Positions 9,746-19,600 of a DNA stretch of 51,043 nucleotides are shown here, one piece after another. The DNA is taken from positions 1 to 51,043 of the forward strand of contig JABHEG010000151.1 in the NCBI GenBank assembly GCA_018676675.1. Direction: 5' to 3'. Origin of the DNA: Lentisphaerota bacterium. GTDB taxonomy: Bacteria; Verrucomicrobiota; Lentisphaeria; Oligosphaerales; JABHEG01. Under the pieces are notes generated by a model. It was not told the DNA's origin. It was given only the letters and a program-made list of their open reading frames with translations, and did no database searches. The first letter of the stretch is position 1. The number at the start of each line of letters is the position of its first letter. A program made the position numbers and the translations under genes.

Positions 9746-11362
9746 ATGACCATGAAAATGCCCTTCCGCCATGTCTCCTCTGCCCTTGCAGTCGCCTGCC
9801 TTGTCCCCTTGCTGACAGGGGGGGCTCCGCCAACCGATTCACCCCTCTCACACGTTCCTCCGAGCATCAACCTCACCCCCGGTCCCGAATACGGAGACGA
9901 CGTCCGGATGTTCCAGGGCATTCCGGGCATCGAGCGATCGCCGGCCGGCCGGCTCTGGGCCACCTGGTACGGAGGAGGCACTGGCGAAGATCGGCACAAT
10001 TACATCCTCCTCGTGACCAGCGGCGATGCCGGCAAAACCTGGTCACCCCTGAAGATGATCATAGACCCTGACAAAGCCGGCCCAATCCGCGCCTTCGACC
10101 CCTGTCCCTGGCTCGACCCAACCGGACGCCTTTGGCTGTTCTGGGCCCAACGGGGAGCCGGCGGCCCGCCCATCCTCTTCGCAACCGTGACCGAGAACCC
10201 CGACGACGAAAACGCCACCTGGTCCGAACCACACATGGTCCATGACGGTATCATGATGTGCAAGCCAACTGTGCTGTTGAACGGAACATGGCTCCTTCCG
10301 ACTGCCATCTGGCGGCGCGATCAAAGCTGCCGCATCCTCGCCTCCCGGGACCGGGGCAAGACGTGGTCACTCCGCGGCACAGCCGGAATTCCCCGTAAAG
10401 AAGATCGCAACTGCGACGAGCCGATGATCATCGAGCGTCGGGACCGTTCCCTCTGGCTCCTCGTCCGCACCACGTACGGCATCGGCGAAGCCATATCCAC
10501 CGACAAGGGCAAGACGTGGTCCGAAATCGCCCCTTCTAAGATCGCGCACCCCACTGCGCGCTTCTTCATCCGCAGCCTTTCTTCGGGGAACCTGCTGCTC
10601 GTAAAACACGGTCCCATTGCTAGGAAAACGAGCCGTGAACAACTCACCGCGTTCGTCTCTGACGACGACGGCAAGACGTGGGAAGGGGGGCTGTTGCTCG
10701 ACAAACGGCGCGGCGTCTCCTATCCTGATGGGGCCGTTGCCGCAGATGGCACGATCACCATCATCTACGATTACAGCAGGCACGGCGCCAAAACGATCCA
10801 CACCGCAACGTTCACGGAGGACGATGTCCTGGCGAAGACCTGCCAGAGTCCCAGAGCCAGCCTTCGAGGGTTGGTCAATCAGGCCCACGGTGTGATCCCC
10901 GTCAAAGCCCCCAAGGAATGGCACGTCTCCGCAACGGCAGGATTCCGCGACAACAGTGCGGCTCAGCCTCTGCTCGATACCGCGGGCGCAGAGCTTGAGC
11001 CGACCCGGGGCAACGTGACCGCGATCAAGCTCGGCGGTTTCCTCTTCTCAGACCGCCGCTACATCTTCAGGAGCCTTCCCGTCCCGCTGCGGAACAAGCG
11101 CCATATTCTGTCCTCAATCAACGGAGTCAGCGCGGTCTGCCGCAAAGCTGGGGCCGTCTACGTTTGTACGCCTCTGGTTGATCGCAACAAGGACAGCGTT
11201 GCCGCCGAGCTCGAGAAGCAGGGCTTCGCCCGGGTGAAGCTCCGGGAGTTCACTCCGTTTGGGAACCCCGATGCGTTCCGCGACGCCTGCACCACCTACC
11301 AGCGACTCATGCAGCCGGGAGAAACCCTCGCCCTGGGAAAATGGTCGCTCGTCATCTTCTGA
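9746..11362 (+). CDS. Exported Asp-box beta-propeller (sialidase superfamily)
   Basis: 538-residue secreted protein of the six-bladed sialidase fold. The signal peptide is visible after the ATG at 9746; an in-frame earlier start at 9695 overlaps the preceding gene by 8 bases and would bury the signal. Four Asp-boxes are present: SGDAGKTW, SRDRGKTW, STDKGKTW and SDDDGKTW. The N-terminal WATWYGGG segment is common in the 'exo-alpha-sialidase' proteins of PVC bacteria. A C-terminal domain of about 150 residues is unassigned. I do not see a classical FRIP motif, so true sialidase activity should not be assumed; another glycosidase activity or pure binding is possible. Confidence 0.75.
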   Translation: MTMKMPFRHVSSALAVACLVPLLTGGAPPTDSPLSHVPPSINLTPGPEYGDDVRMFQGIPGIERSPAGRLWATWYGGGTGEDRHNYILLVTSGDAGKTWSPLKMIIDPDKAGPIRAFDPCPWLDPTGRLWLFWAQRGAGGPPILFATVTENPDDENATWSEPHMVHDGIMMCKPTVLLNGTWLLPTAIWRRDQSCRILASRDRGKTWSLRGTAGIPRKEDRNCDEPMIIERRDRSLWLLVRTTYGIGEAISTDKGKTWSEIAPSKIAHPTARFFIRSLSSGNLLLVKHGPIARKTSREQLTAFVSDDDGKTWEGGLLLDKRRGVSYPDGAVAADGTITIIYDYSRHGAKTIHTATFTEDDVLAKTCQSPRASLRGLVNQAHGVIPVKAPKEWHVSATAGFRDNSAAQPLLDTAGAELEPTRGNVTAIKLGGFLFSDRRYIFRSLPVPLRNKRHILSSINGVSAVCRKAGAVYVCTPLVDRNKDSVAAELEKQGFARVKLREFTPFGNPDAFRDACTTYQRLMQPGETLALGKWSLVIF

Positions 11363-11775
11363 GCCCGCGTCATGCTCGGCTGCGCTCGCCTTGTCCGTCA
11401 GAGCCCTGACTAGCGGGAGCGAACCGCGTGCCCTGCCCCCGGCTCACCTAAGACTAAGCCCCACACTCGGATGACGGGATGCATTCCGCCACTGGAGTTT
11501 GGCCTGGGGCCGCCTGAATTGTCGCTCTCTGTCACGCCTCGGTCAGAGCTCCGTCGAAGTTCTATCGCAGCTAGAGCACGGACTGAGCAACTCGAGAATT
11601 ACCGGGCTTCTCCGGGAGCTGCGCACGGATGGCGTTGGGAATGGTTCTCCGGAAACGCTGAGCTCCAGCTCGGCATTGCCTTCTGCCTTCCCAAAGTAGG
11701 AGGATGGAGACATATTGCGATGGAGCCACCACGACTCGCCCACACAGGAAAGGACGTGTTCAATTGGACGACGTA
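11363..11775. other. 413-base spacer with short leader ORF
   Basis: No convincing gene is seen. The only notable element is a strong AGGAGG (11698-11703) near the right end, followed by a short reading frame whose TAA overlaps the ATG of the M20 gene as TAATG (11774-11778). That arrangement could couple translation of a leader peptide to the downstream gene. Other frames through the spacer lack protein-like composition. Confidence 0.4.
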
Positions 11776-13113
11776 ATGCAGAAGAAGCTCTTGGCCTCCT
11801 ACCGTGGCCTGCGTGCGGAGGCTGAGGCGACGGCCCTGCGCCTCCACGAGTTGTCCGAACTCCCCATGTGCGAGGTGCAGTCTGCGGCATTGCTGCGCGA
11901 CGTGCTCTCCTCACACGGCTTCCGAATCGAGCGTGAGTTCGATCTGATTCCGAACGCATTCATCGCGGCGGCAGGTCGCGGCCGGCCCGTGATCGGCATC
12001 CTTGCCGAGTACGATGCCCTGCCCGACTGCGGAGCTGACGGCCGCACGCCGGGACACGGGTGTGGCCACAACTTACTGGGGACAGCCAGCACCTTTGCGG
12101 CCATCGCGCTTGCCCGAGTTCTGAAAGCAAACAGCATCCGCGGCACGGTCAAGCTCTTCGGTTGTCCTGCTGAAGAAACCCTCGTCGGCAAGTGCTACAT
12201 GGCACGAGATGGGGCCTTTGACCGCCTGGACGCCTGTTTGGCCTGGCACCCGGGCGCAGGGACGAGCGTGAACAATGGCAGCGGCGCCGCCATGGACTCA
12301 ATCACCTACGAGTTCCACGGCAAGACCTCGCACGCCGCAGCCGACCCACACAACGGACGCAGCGCCCTCGATGCCGTCGAGATCATGAATGTGGCCGTGA
12401 ACTTCCTGCGTGAGCACATTCCATCGAATGTCCGCATTCACTACGCAATCATGGATGGAGGAAAGGCACCGAACGTGGTCCCACCATACGCCCGGAGCTG
12501 GTACTACATCCGTGCAAGAGACCGGAAGCAGGTGGAGGAAATCTCCGCACGAGTGGACAACTGTGCGCGCGCAGCGGCACTGGCCACGGATACGGAGATG
12601 CACCGAACCATCCTCGCAGCCTGCTATGATCGTGTCCCCAACGACGCCCTTTCCGCGGCCCTCGACCGGAACCTGCGAACGGTGGGAGCTCCGCGTTTCT
12701 CCGCTGCCGACCGAACAGCCGCGGCCGAACTCGGGCCCGATGGCGGATTCGCGCGCGGGATCGGCTCCGTCAGCACCGGCCGGGGAACGGCCAGCAGCGA
12801 CGAAGCGAATGTAAGCTGGTTGGCACCGTTGGGACGATTCAATATCGCCTGCTGGGCGAAAGGCACGCCCGGACACCATCTGCTTATCCATCAGCAGTCA
12901 CAGCTCCCCGCAGCCATGAAGGGCATGGCGGTAGCGACCAAAGCACTGGCCCTGACCGGCCTTGACCTGATGACCGACACCGATCTGCGACGCCAAGTGA
13001 AGCGCGAGTTCCGCAAACTCACCAAAGGCAAGGCCTACGACCCCGTGATCCCCGCCGGTCAACCCGCTCCCGTTCAGGACCGCCCGGGATGCCCGTGTGA
13101 AGCCTCCGAATGA
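11776..13113 (+). CDS. M20-family amidohydrolase, AbgB-like
   Basis: Cytoplasmic metal-dependent amidase or deacylase of 445 residues, closest in pattern to aminobenzoyl-glutamate utilisation protein B (AbgB) and related M20 enzymes. Visible are the metal ligands in GHGCGHN (His94, with His98 nearby), the catalytic and metal-binding Glu pair in CPAEET (133-134), and the HGKTSHAAADPHNGRSALDA region of the dimerisation/lid domain. The ATG at 11776 fits the family N-terminus; an in-frame ATG at 11704 has its AGGAGG immediately adjacent, too close to be useful. The next gene starts 10 bases after the stop. In this context it may cleave an N-acyl group or amide linked to a sugar or amino acid; the substrate is unknown. 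Confidence 0.85.
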   Translation: MQKKLLASYRGLRAEAEATALRLHELSELPMCEVQSAALLRDVLSSHGFRIEREFDLIPNAFIAAAGRGRPVIGILAEYDALPDCGADGRTPGHGCGHNLLGTASTFAAIALARVLKANSIRGTVKLFGCPAEETLVGKCYMARDGAFDRLDACLAWHPGAGTSVNNGSGAAMDSITYEFHGKTSHAAADPHNGRSALDAVEIMNVAVNFLREHIPSNVRIHYAIMDGGKAPNVVPPYARSWYYIRARDRKQVEEISARVDNCARAAALATDTEMHRTILAACYDRVPNDALSAALDRNLRTVGAPRFSAADRTAAAELGPDGGFARGIGSVSTGRGTASSDEANVSWLAPLGRFNIACWAKGTPGHHLLIHQQSQLPAAMKGMAVATKALALTGLDLMTDTDLRRQVKREFRKLTKGKAYDPVIPAGQPAPVQDRPGCPCEASE

Positions 13114-13123
13114 GAAAGAAGGC

Positions 13124-16100
13124 ATGACTGAAAATCACAGGTTCAGGCTGACCCGCGACGGTGTGTCGAACGTAGTCCTCAGCGTCCCGGAAAATGGTAG
13201 CTGTAACGAGGCGACAGAGCTTCTGCGCGAAGGACTGATCGCGCGCTTCGGAAAAGACGTGCCCGTGGTCACCGGCATTCCCTCTTTCACCGATGCGCCT
13301 GGACGCAATGTGATCGCTCTGGGGTGCCTCGCGAACAACACCTGCATCGCAGCGCTCTACCTCAAGTTCCGGACATTGGTCGACCGGTGGTATCCCGGCA
13401 CAGGAGGCTATGTGCTGCAGTCCGTGCACCCCGCCGGCAACGCCGGGCCGGACACGCTGATCCTCGGGGGCAGTGATTCAGAGGGCGCACTCATGGCTGT
13501 CCGCAGCCTGTTGCGGAAACTGAGTGCGGCTCCCGATGGTACTATTGATTGGCAACTCGAAGTGGCGCTTGGCGAGAGGCACCTTCCCCTTCCCGATGAC
13601 CGAATCGATGTCCTTGGCACGGCGGCCAGCCCAATCGTCACCCCCACTAGCCTGCCGCCCCCCGAGCCCTATCGCTCCGGCTTTCTCGCAGGTCCGATCG
13701 AGCCCCATTTGCTGCGTCTGGGCATGTATGGCCCGCACGCAAACAACAGTCACTTCTGTCGCTCAGCGCAGTTCGGCCTGCGCTATTTGTACACCGGGGA
13801 CGCAGCCGACGCAGCACGTTACCGAGATGCACTGCTTGAGGAAATCCAACTAGGGGTGATCCGGCAACTCTATCACTACAAATCGATCCGGACCTTCCAA
13901 CTCTGGGAGCTGCTTTCTCCCAGCCCTATATTCAGCGACACCGACCGGGCCACCATCGACGAGGCGCTTCTGGACTACCTTCTGCACGGGACCGGGGTTG
14001 CCGCAGTCGCCAAGCTCCAGACACAGAGCACAGGCACGGGTATCTTCGACCGTCACACCGCCTGTGACGCGCTCAACCTGTGGTTCGGAGCCAGCTACTT
14101 CAGTAGGCTGACAGGCGAGCCGAAATGGAACCAGTACCGGCAGATTGCGGACCAGTACTTCCTGAAGCAAGCCGGCACGGACGTCCCCTACACTGGACTG
14201 ACCGAGGGATACGCCACGTATCTGGAAGTCTACCTCGAGTGGCTGCTCAACTCCCATCCGCAATGGGTCACGGAGGATCCACACATCACGCTCTGGGCGG
14301 ACCGCGTCGTGGGGTTGTGCACAAACCAGGGAACGTTCGTCGTGGGTGCCCAGACCGAGGAAACCAGATACTGCTACGGCCTGATGCGCAAGCTGGGGTT
14401 CTTGCTCCGGGATGGACGCTATCTGTTCGTCAGCACGTTGCGCGAACGCTTCGTTGCCCGGACCGGAGACGACAGGATCGGTCAGTTCTCTGCCGGTCAG
14501 GCCTACGCGGGAGACACGCGGCCTGAGCCGCCGAACGACATGCTTGGCTTAACCGTGTTCCCAATGAATGAGAGACTCCGGCAATGGAAAACGCCGGAGT
14601 TGCCTCGCGATGCAGGATTTGACCGAGCCGTGGGACGCGCCGGGTGGTCGATCGATGACGAGTATTTCATGGTAATCGGCGTGCGTGGCGGAGGGAAAGT
14701 GCTCCCGAATGTCGGGGCCCTCGCCGCCTACGAACGGTTCGGGGTACGGTTGATTGCCTCGCCCGTGCTGGCCCTGCGCGCTGAGGAAAACAGCCCATCT
14801 GGCTACTCGGTTGTCACCGTCACTCAAGCCGGGCTGGGAGCCGACATTCACGCGAGTGCCCGTGTTCTCGGCCAATGGTCGATCGCCGGGCTGGAGATCA
14901 TCGCAATCCGTATGGCCGCCGAAAAACGCTTTGACTGGTGCCGGACGTTCTTCTGGAAGCCCGGCGGCTTTCTCCTGGTCGTCGACCGTGTCACCACCTG
15001 CACGGAGGCCGATTTTTCCGTGTCAGCGAACTGGCGCTGTGCTCATCCCATGGCCATCGAAGGCTCCGCGGCATCTTGTGGCTGCGCCTCTCCGGAAGGC
15101 AGGCGGAGTCGTTTCTTCATCCAGACTTCCGCGCCTTGCCTCGAGTCTGAGCCGCACCCACAATCCCAGGTGGATGAGGTCCCGAACCCCGCGACACCGT
15201 GTCTGCCTGTCCTGCATGCAATCGTGGACGGGCCCGAGCCTGGAGGCGAACGTAGCATCGTGATCGCCACGCTGATGCACGCTGTACCGGGCGACGATGA
15301 AATGGCCTACCGACTGCGCACGGATCAAGACGCTATTGAGATCCACGCAATGGACCACGCTTTCCTCATCGAGGACGCCGCAACGGATCGGGAGCCGAGG
15401 GTGACTCGATCGAATGGCCAGGCAAAGAGCCCCCTGCCCCGTTCCTCCTCACCCCACAAAACCGCCACTTCTGCGTACAGGCGCACTGAGCTCCGCGAGC
15501 GTTGGCGTACAACCGTCGAGTCCTCTCCCGGGAGTTGGGCCGTCAGAGCCGACGCTCAGGCACTCGCCATCGGTGACAGCCGCGGAACGTGTAAGGTCAC
15601 CGCGACCGATGGGATTGCAGCATGGCAACACGACTGTGGTTCACCGATCACGGCACTGACCTTTTTCGGCACCGATGGTGACCTGCTTGCCGGGACACAG
15701 GCAGGAACGGTCCACCGGATGGACCACAACGGCAAAGAGCTCTGGCGCCGCCAGTGTCGATTCCGCCCGGAAAGGGATTTTTGGGGGTGGTGGTTCCTCG
15801 AAACACCCTACATCGGGGCCATCAGTGCAGGACTCGATGAGACGCGAAGCGGCAGGGGATTCGTGGCTGTGGGCACCGGGAGCTGTGCTCTGAACGTCCT
15901 CGACGCAGACAGTGGCGAACTCGTCGCGGACGTGATCAGCCCTTACGGCCTGCCGGATCACATCCAGGCAAACGTGTTCCCAGACACGGGCGAACTCCGC
16001 TTCTTTGTCGCACATTCGCGCCTGACCTGCAGTTCCTCCGTACGGGCCTGGGACACTCTTGCCGAGGCCGACCGCATGATCGCGTACGACGTCGCCTGCG

Positions 16101-16600
16101 GCGATACAGACCTTCGCGCCCCGGGCTGGGATATGTGCGGCACAGCGGACTTCTGTGTCCGGGCTGACTCCGAGGCAGACGGCCGACTGATCGTCTTGCG
16201 TTACGGCACCTTCAACCAAGTCGCGGCCTACGACCTGCACGGGGCACCGCTCTGGATGCAGCCCCTCGGCGGTGTTCCGCTCAGCCTGGCTGCCCTGCCC
16301 TCAGGGCACGGCGGCGAGAATATCATTGCTGTCGCGGAACGCTTCGGGTGGGTGTCTCTGTTCGATGCGTGCGGACAGCCAGTGGCAGCAAGGCGGATCA
16401 CCAACCGTCTAACCGGCATGGCGACTGCCTCAGACGGTGAACTCGTCCTGTGGGGAGCTAACGCCCTGTTTCGCGGAGATATCCGGGAGGGGCTGGCCAT
16501 GACCCGATTCAACGGCACGCCCCTGGGCTATGCTCGTCTGGGCGAACACGAGGGGCTGCTGATCCACCGAGACAGCAGCGTCCTCCTTGCCGAAGATTGA
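13124..16600 (+). CDS. Toroid lyase-like protein fused to beta-propeller
   Basis: 1158-residue protein without recognisable signal peptide. Residues about 1-125 resemble the small alpha/beta domain found before GH67 or GH20 catalytic domains. About 170-500 is an alpha-helical toroid and 500-660 a beta-sandwich, in the manner of heparinase II/III-type lyases (GRAGWSIDDEYFMVIGVRGG and FFWKPGGFLLVVDRV segments). From about 790 to the end are PQQ/WD-like propeller blades such as GKELWRRQCRF and GAPLWMQPLGG. The ATG at 13124 lies 10 bases after the M20 stop; a GTG at 13097 would overlap that gene. The lyase-propeller fusion is unusual. Catalytic residues are not certain, so activity is inferred from fold resemblance only. 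Confidence 0.65.
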   Translation: MTENHRFRLTRDGVSNVVLSVPENGSCNEATELLREGLIARFGKDVPVVTGIPSFTDAPGRNVIALGCLANNTCIAALYLKFRTLVDRWYPGTGGYVLQSVHPAGNAGPDTLILGGSDSEGALMAVRSLLRKLSAAPDGTIDWQLEVALGERHLPLPDDRIDVLGTAASPIVTPTSLPPPEPYRSGFLAGPIEPHLLRLGMYGPHANNSHFCRSAQFGLRYLYTGDAADAARYRDALLEEIQLGVIRQLYHYKSIRTFQLWELLSPSPIFSDTDRATIDEALLDYLLHGTGVAAVAKLQTQSTGTGIFDRHTACDALNLWFGASYFSRLTGEPKWNQYRQIADQYFLKQAGTDVPYTGLTEGYATYLEVYLEWLLNSHPQWVTEDPHITLWADRVVGLCTNQGTFVVGAQTEETRYCYGLMRKLGFLLRDGRYLFVSTLRERFVARTGDDRIGQFSAGQAYAGDTRPEPPNDMLGLTVFPMNERLRQWKTPELPRDAGFDRAVGRAGWSIDDEYFMVIGVRGGGKVLPNVGALAAYERFGVRLIASPVLALRAEENSPSGYSVVTVTQAGLGADIHASARVLGQWSIAGLEIIAIRMAAEKRFDWCRTFFWKPGGFLLVVDRVTTCTEADFSVSANWRCAHPMAIEGSAASCGCASPEGRRSRFFIQTSAPCLESEPHPQSQVDEVPNPATPCLPVLHAIVDGPEPGGERSIVIATLMHAVPGDDEMAYRLRTDQDAIEIHAMDHAFLIEDAATDREPRVTRSNGQAKSPLPRSSSPHKTATSAYRRTELRERWRTTVESSPGSWAVRADAQALAIGDSRGTCKVTATDGIAAWQHDCGSPITALTFFGTDGDLLAGTQAGTVHRMDHNGKELWRRQCRFRPERDFWGWWFLETPYIGAISAGLDETRSGRGFVAVGTGSCALNVLDADSGELVADVISPYGLPDHIQANVFPDTGELRFFVAHSRLTCSSSVRAWDTLAEADRMIAYDVACGDTDLRAPGWDMCGTADFCVRADSEADGRLIVLRYGTFNQVAAYDLHGAPLWMQPLGGVPLSLAALPSGHGGENIIAVAERFGWVSLFDACGQPVAARRITNRLTGMATASDGELVLWGANALFRGDIREGLAMTRFNGTPLGYARLGEHEGLLIHRDSSVLLAED

Positions 16601-16632
16601 CATCGGGGTGGGAGTGTCGGACAGTAGGCACC

Positions 16633-19600
16633 ATGCACATACCCACCGCTCAGCTGCCAGTCGTCTTCGGAGTTCTCCTCCTTTGCTCCACGAATCCCGA
16701 ATGTAGGGGACAAGCGGGAGGCGAACGACGGGCGCGTTCCCCCGGAGTGTTCCATGTCTCGCCTTCGGGAAACGATGAAGATCCCGGAACTGAGGCAAAG
16801 CCGTTCCGCACGCCTGGCCGTGCTCGGGACGCAGTTCGTGAGCTTCGCACGGCAGGCCATGCCGGAAACGTGACAGTCCTCTTCCGCGGAGGGACGTACC
16901 CCGTCCATGAGACGGTGATCTTCGGGCTTGCGGATTCGGCCCCGGCGGGGACACAGACCCGTTACGCTGCGTTTCCTGATGAAGAGCCCATCTTCTCCGC
17001 GGCAGCTCCAGTCGATGACTGGCGGCGTCTGACGGAGTATCCCGAACGCCTCTCGCAGAAAGCACGTGGGCATGTATGGGTCGCAGACGTCACGGCGATC
17101 CTGCGCAGGAGGGTGCCCCAGGAGCCGTTGCCGCACAGCGATCCCGAGGAAGTAGAGCTCGGTGAACTCCTTCAGAACGGGGACTTCTCCCAAGGCCGGA
17201 AGGATTGGGATGTCTATGCCGCGAACGCAAAGACCGAGAAGCTGGCCGTAAGTGTGCAACCACGAATCACGGGGAGGACCGCCAGTCTCAGGGTGATCTC
17301 GGGACGCAGCCATCATCATCTGCAGTTCCGACAAGCTGTGAATGTGACGAAGGGCGGCACATACACCTGGCGCTTCACTGCCTCGGCTGATCAGGCGACT
17401 GTCCTCCCCGTTCGCCTGCTGGAGCAGAGCCCCCCTCATCGAGCCGTGATCACGAGTGATCTCGCTCTCAGCCGCGAACCAAAGACGTTCGAGCTGCGCG
17501 GCGTGGCCCCGTCCGATCTCCTCTGTGTGGCTTCGTTCCAGGTTGGAGGAACCCCTGGGCGGAAGATCCAGCTCCAGGCTGTGTCACTGACGGGACCGAT
17601 GACCAGAAACAAACACGCACGGCGGCCGACCTATGCAACAGCAGGGCGTTTCTTCACCGTATTCGCAGGCTCTGATCGTTTGCCTCGTGCGCGAAGCAGA
17701 GGATTCCGGCAGACGAACAGAGTCGGAGGATGGCATGACGGGTCACATCGCGACCTCCACTTCCCCCCTGGAGCGTTCCGGGATGGACAAAGCGTCAGGG
17801 ACACCGAAGTTGTGGTCATCCCCAGAGCCCAGTGGGTTCAGAATGTGCTGCCCGTGACATCAGTCAACGAGGAGACCCGCGTTGCCGAGTTGGCGTACCC
17901 CGCCAGCTATGCCCTGGCATACTGTGGGGCGGGCCACGGATCGACGGTGTGGGTGGAGAATCGTCTCGACGACCTCGATTCCCCGGGCGAATGGGCTCTG
18001 GACAGTGCCGCCGGGCGTCTCTACCTCTGGCCACGTGGCAACCGACCTCAAGATATCCGGGTCCCGCTGCTCACGGAAATGCTCCGCATCGAGGGGCAGA
18101 TCAACCCCATGGGCCCGACTGACACGCCAGCCCGTGGACTGCACTTCGAGGGCATCACGTTCAGCCACGCCGAAAGATATTCCTGGCACGGGCGTTCGGG
18201 GTGGGGACTGCAGCACGACTGGGAGGCGTTCGACGCAGCCTCTGCGATGGTTCGCCTTCGCGGGGCGGAGGAATGTGTGTTCACGGCGTGTCGCTTCATC
18301 GATTCAGGCTCGACTGGACTGCGGCTTGACCTCCATGCACAGCAAAACGTGGTCCGTGGCTGTGTCTTCGCCCATCTGGGGGGCGTCGGTCTGCTGCTCG
18401 CGGGTTATGGGCCGGGAGCAAAGGACGTCAACAAGCGTAACGAATTCACGGACAACTACATCCACCACATCGGGGAGACCTACTGGGCCAGTCCGGGGAT
18501 CTTCGTCTGGCAGAGCGGGGAGAACCGAATCGCCCACAACACGATCAGACATACCCCCTACACAGCCATTGTGGTCAGTGCCCGAGCCGGGCTCTCCCGG
18601 GAGCCCAGCCCGCGGGAGTGTTCTGCCACGATACGAGATCACGAGATTGAGGACTCGCAACGGGGGAATTGGGAAGCACGGGAGCCGCTTCTACACGGCC
18701 GGATGAACGTGATCGAGTACAACGACATCTCCCAGGTCATGCAGCGTCTGGGAGACGGAAACGGGATCTATATCTCAGGAACGGGGAAAGAAAACCGGGT
18801 GCAGTTCAACTACGTGCACGACTGCCCGAGTCCGCACATGGCTGAGGGAATTCGTTGTGACGACGACCAGTACGACACGATTATCCATGGGAACGTCATC
18901 TGGGGCATGGGAGGGCACGCCACCGGGATTACCATCAAGGGCCGTAACACCATAACCAACAACATCATCGGTGCACCCATCGTGCCACGGACGGCACGTG
19001 GCTTCATCTCCCTTGAGTTGGGGACCATGGAAGGAAGTGTGATCGAGCGGAACGTGCTCCTGGCCACCCGCCGGAATCATCACTTCGTCTTCCAACGTCG
19101 CCTGTATGGCTCGGGTGAGACGCCGCGCATGCGAGATGCGCAGGCCGATCGGAACCTCTACTGGTGCAGAGAGGCTCCGGCCCGGGCGAACGCGTTTCTG
19201 GAGTCCGAGCGCGCTCACGGCATTGAGAAAACGAGTCGCGTTGCTGATCCGGAGCTTCGCGACCCCCTGAGCGGGGACTTCCGCTTCAAGAGCAGTTCAG
19301 CGGCCCTGGCGATGGGAATTGAGCCAGTTGATGTCGCCTCTTGCGGCCTTCGCTCGCCCTACAGGAAACGGTACATCAAGGAACCATTGGCGGTCCGGAT
19401 CGATCCCCCGGGCGGCATTCTGATGCGACCGTTGCGCGTCACGATGATCGCCGATCAGCCGGAAGCCGCGATCCGCTACACCACCAATGGCACACTCCCC
19501 TCCCTGCATTCTACAACCTACGACCGGCCGTTCGAGATCGACGAGGCTTGCGAGCTCAGGGCGCGTGGGTTCTTGCAGGGATTTGAGGACACAAACGGGG

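Noticed and set aside
9746..11362. Calling the Asp-box protein a true sialidase
   Set aside because: Four Asp-boxes prove the fold only; no FRIP motif or clear arginine triad could be placed.
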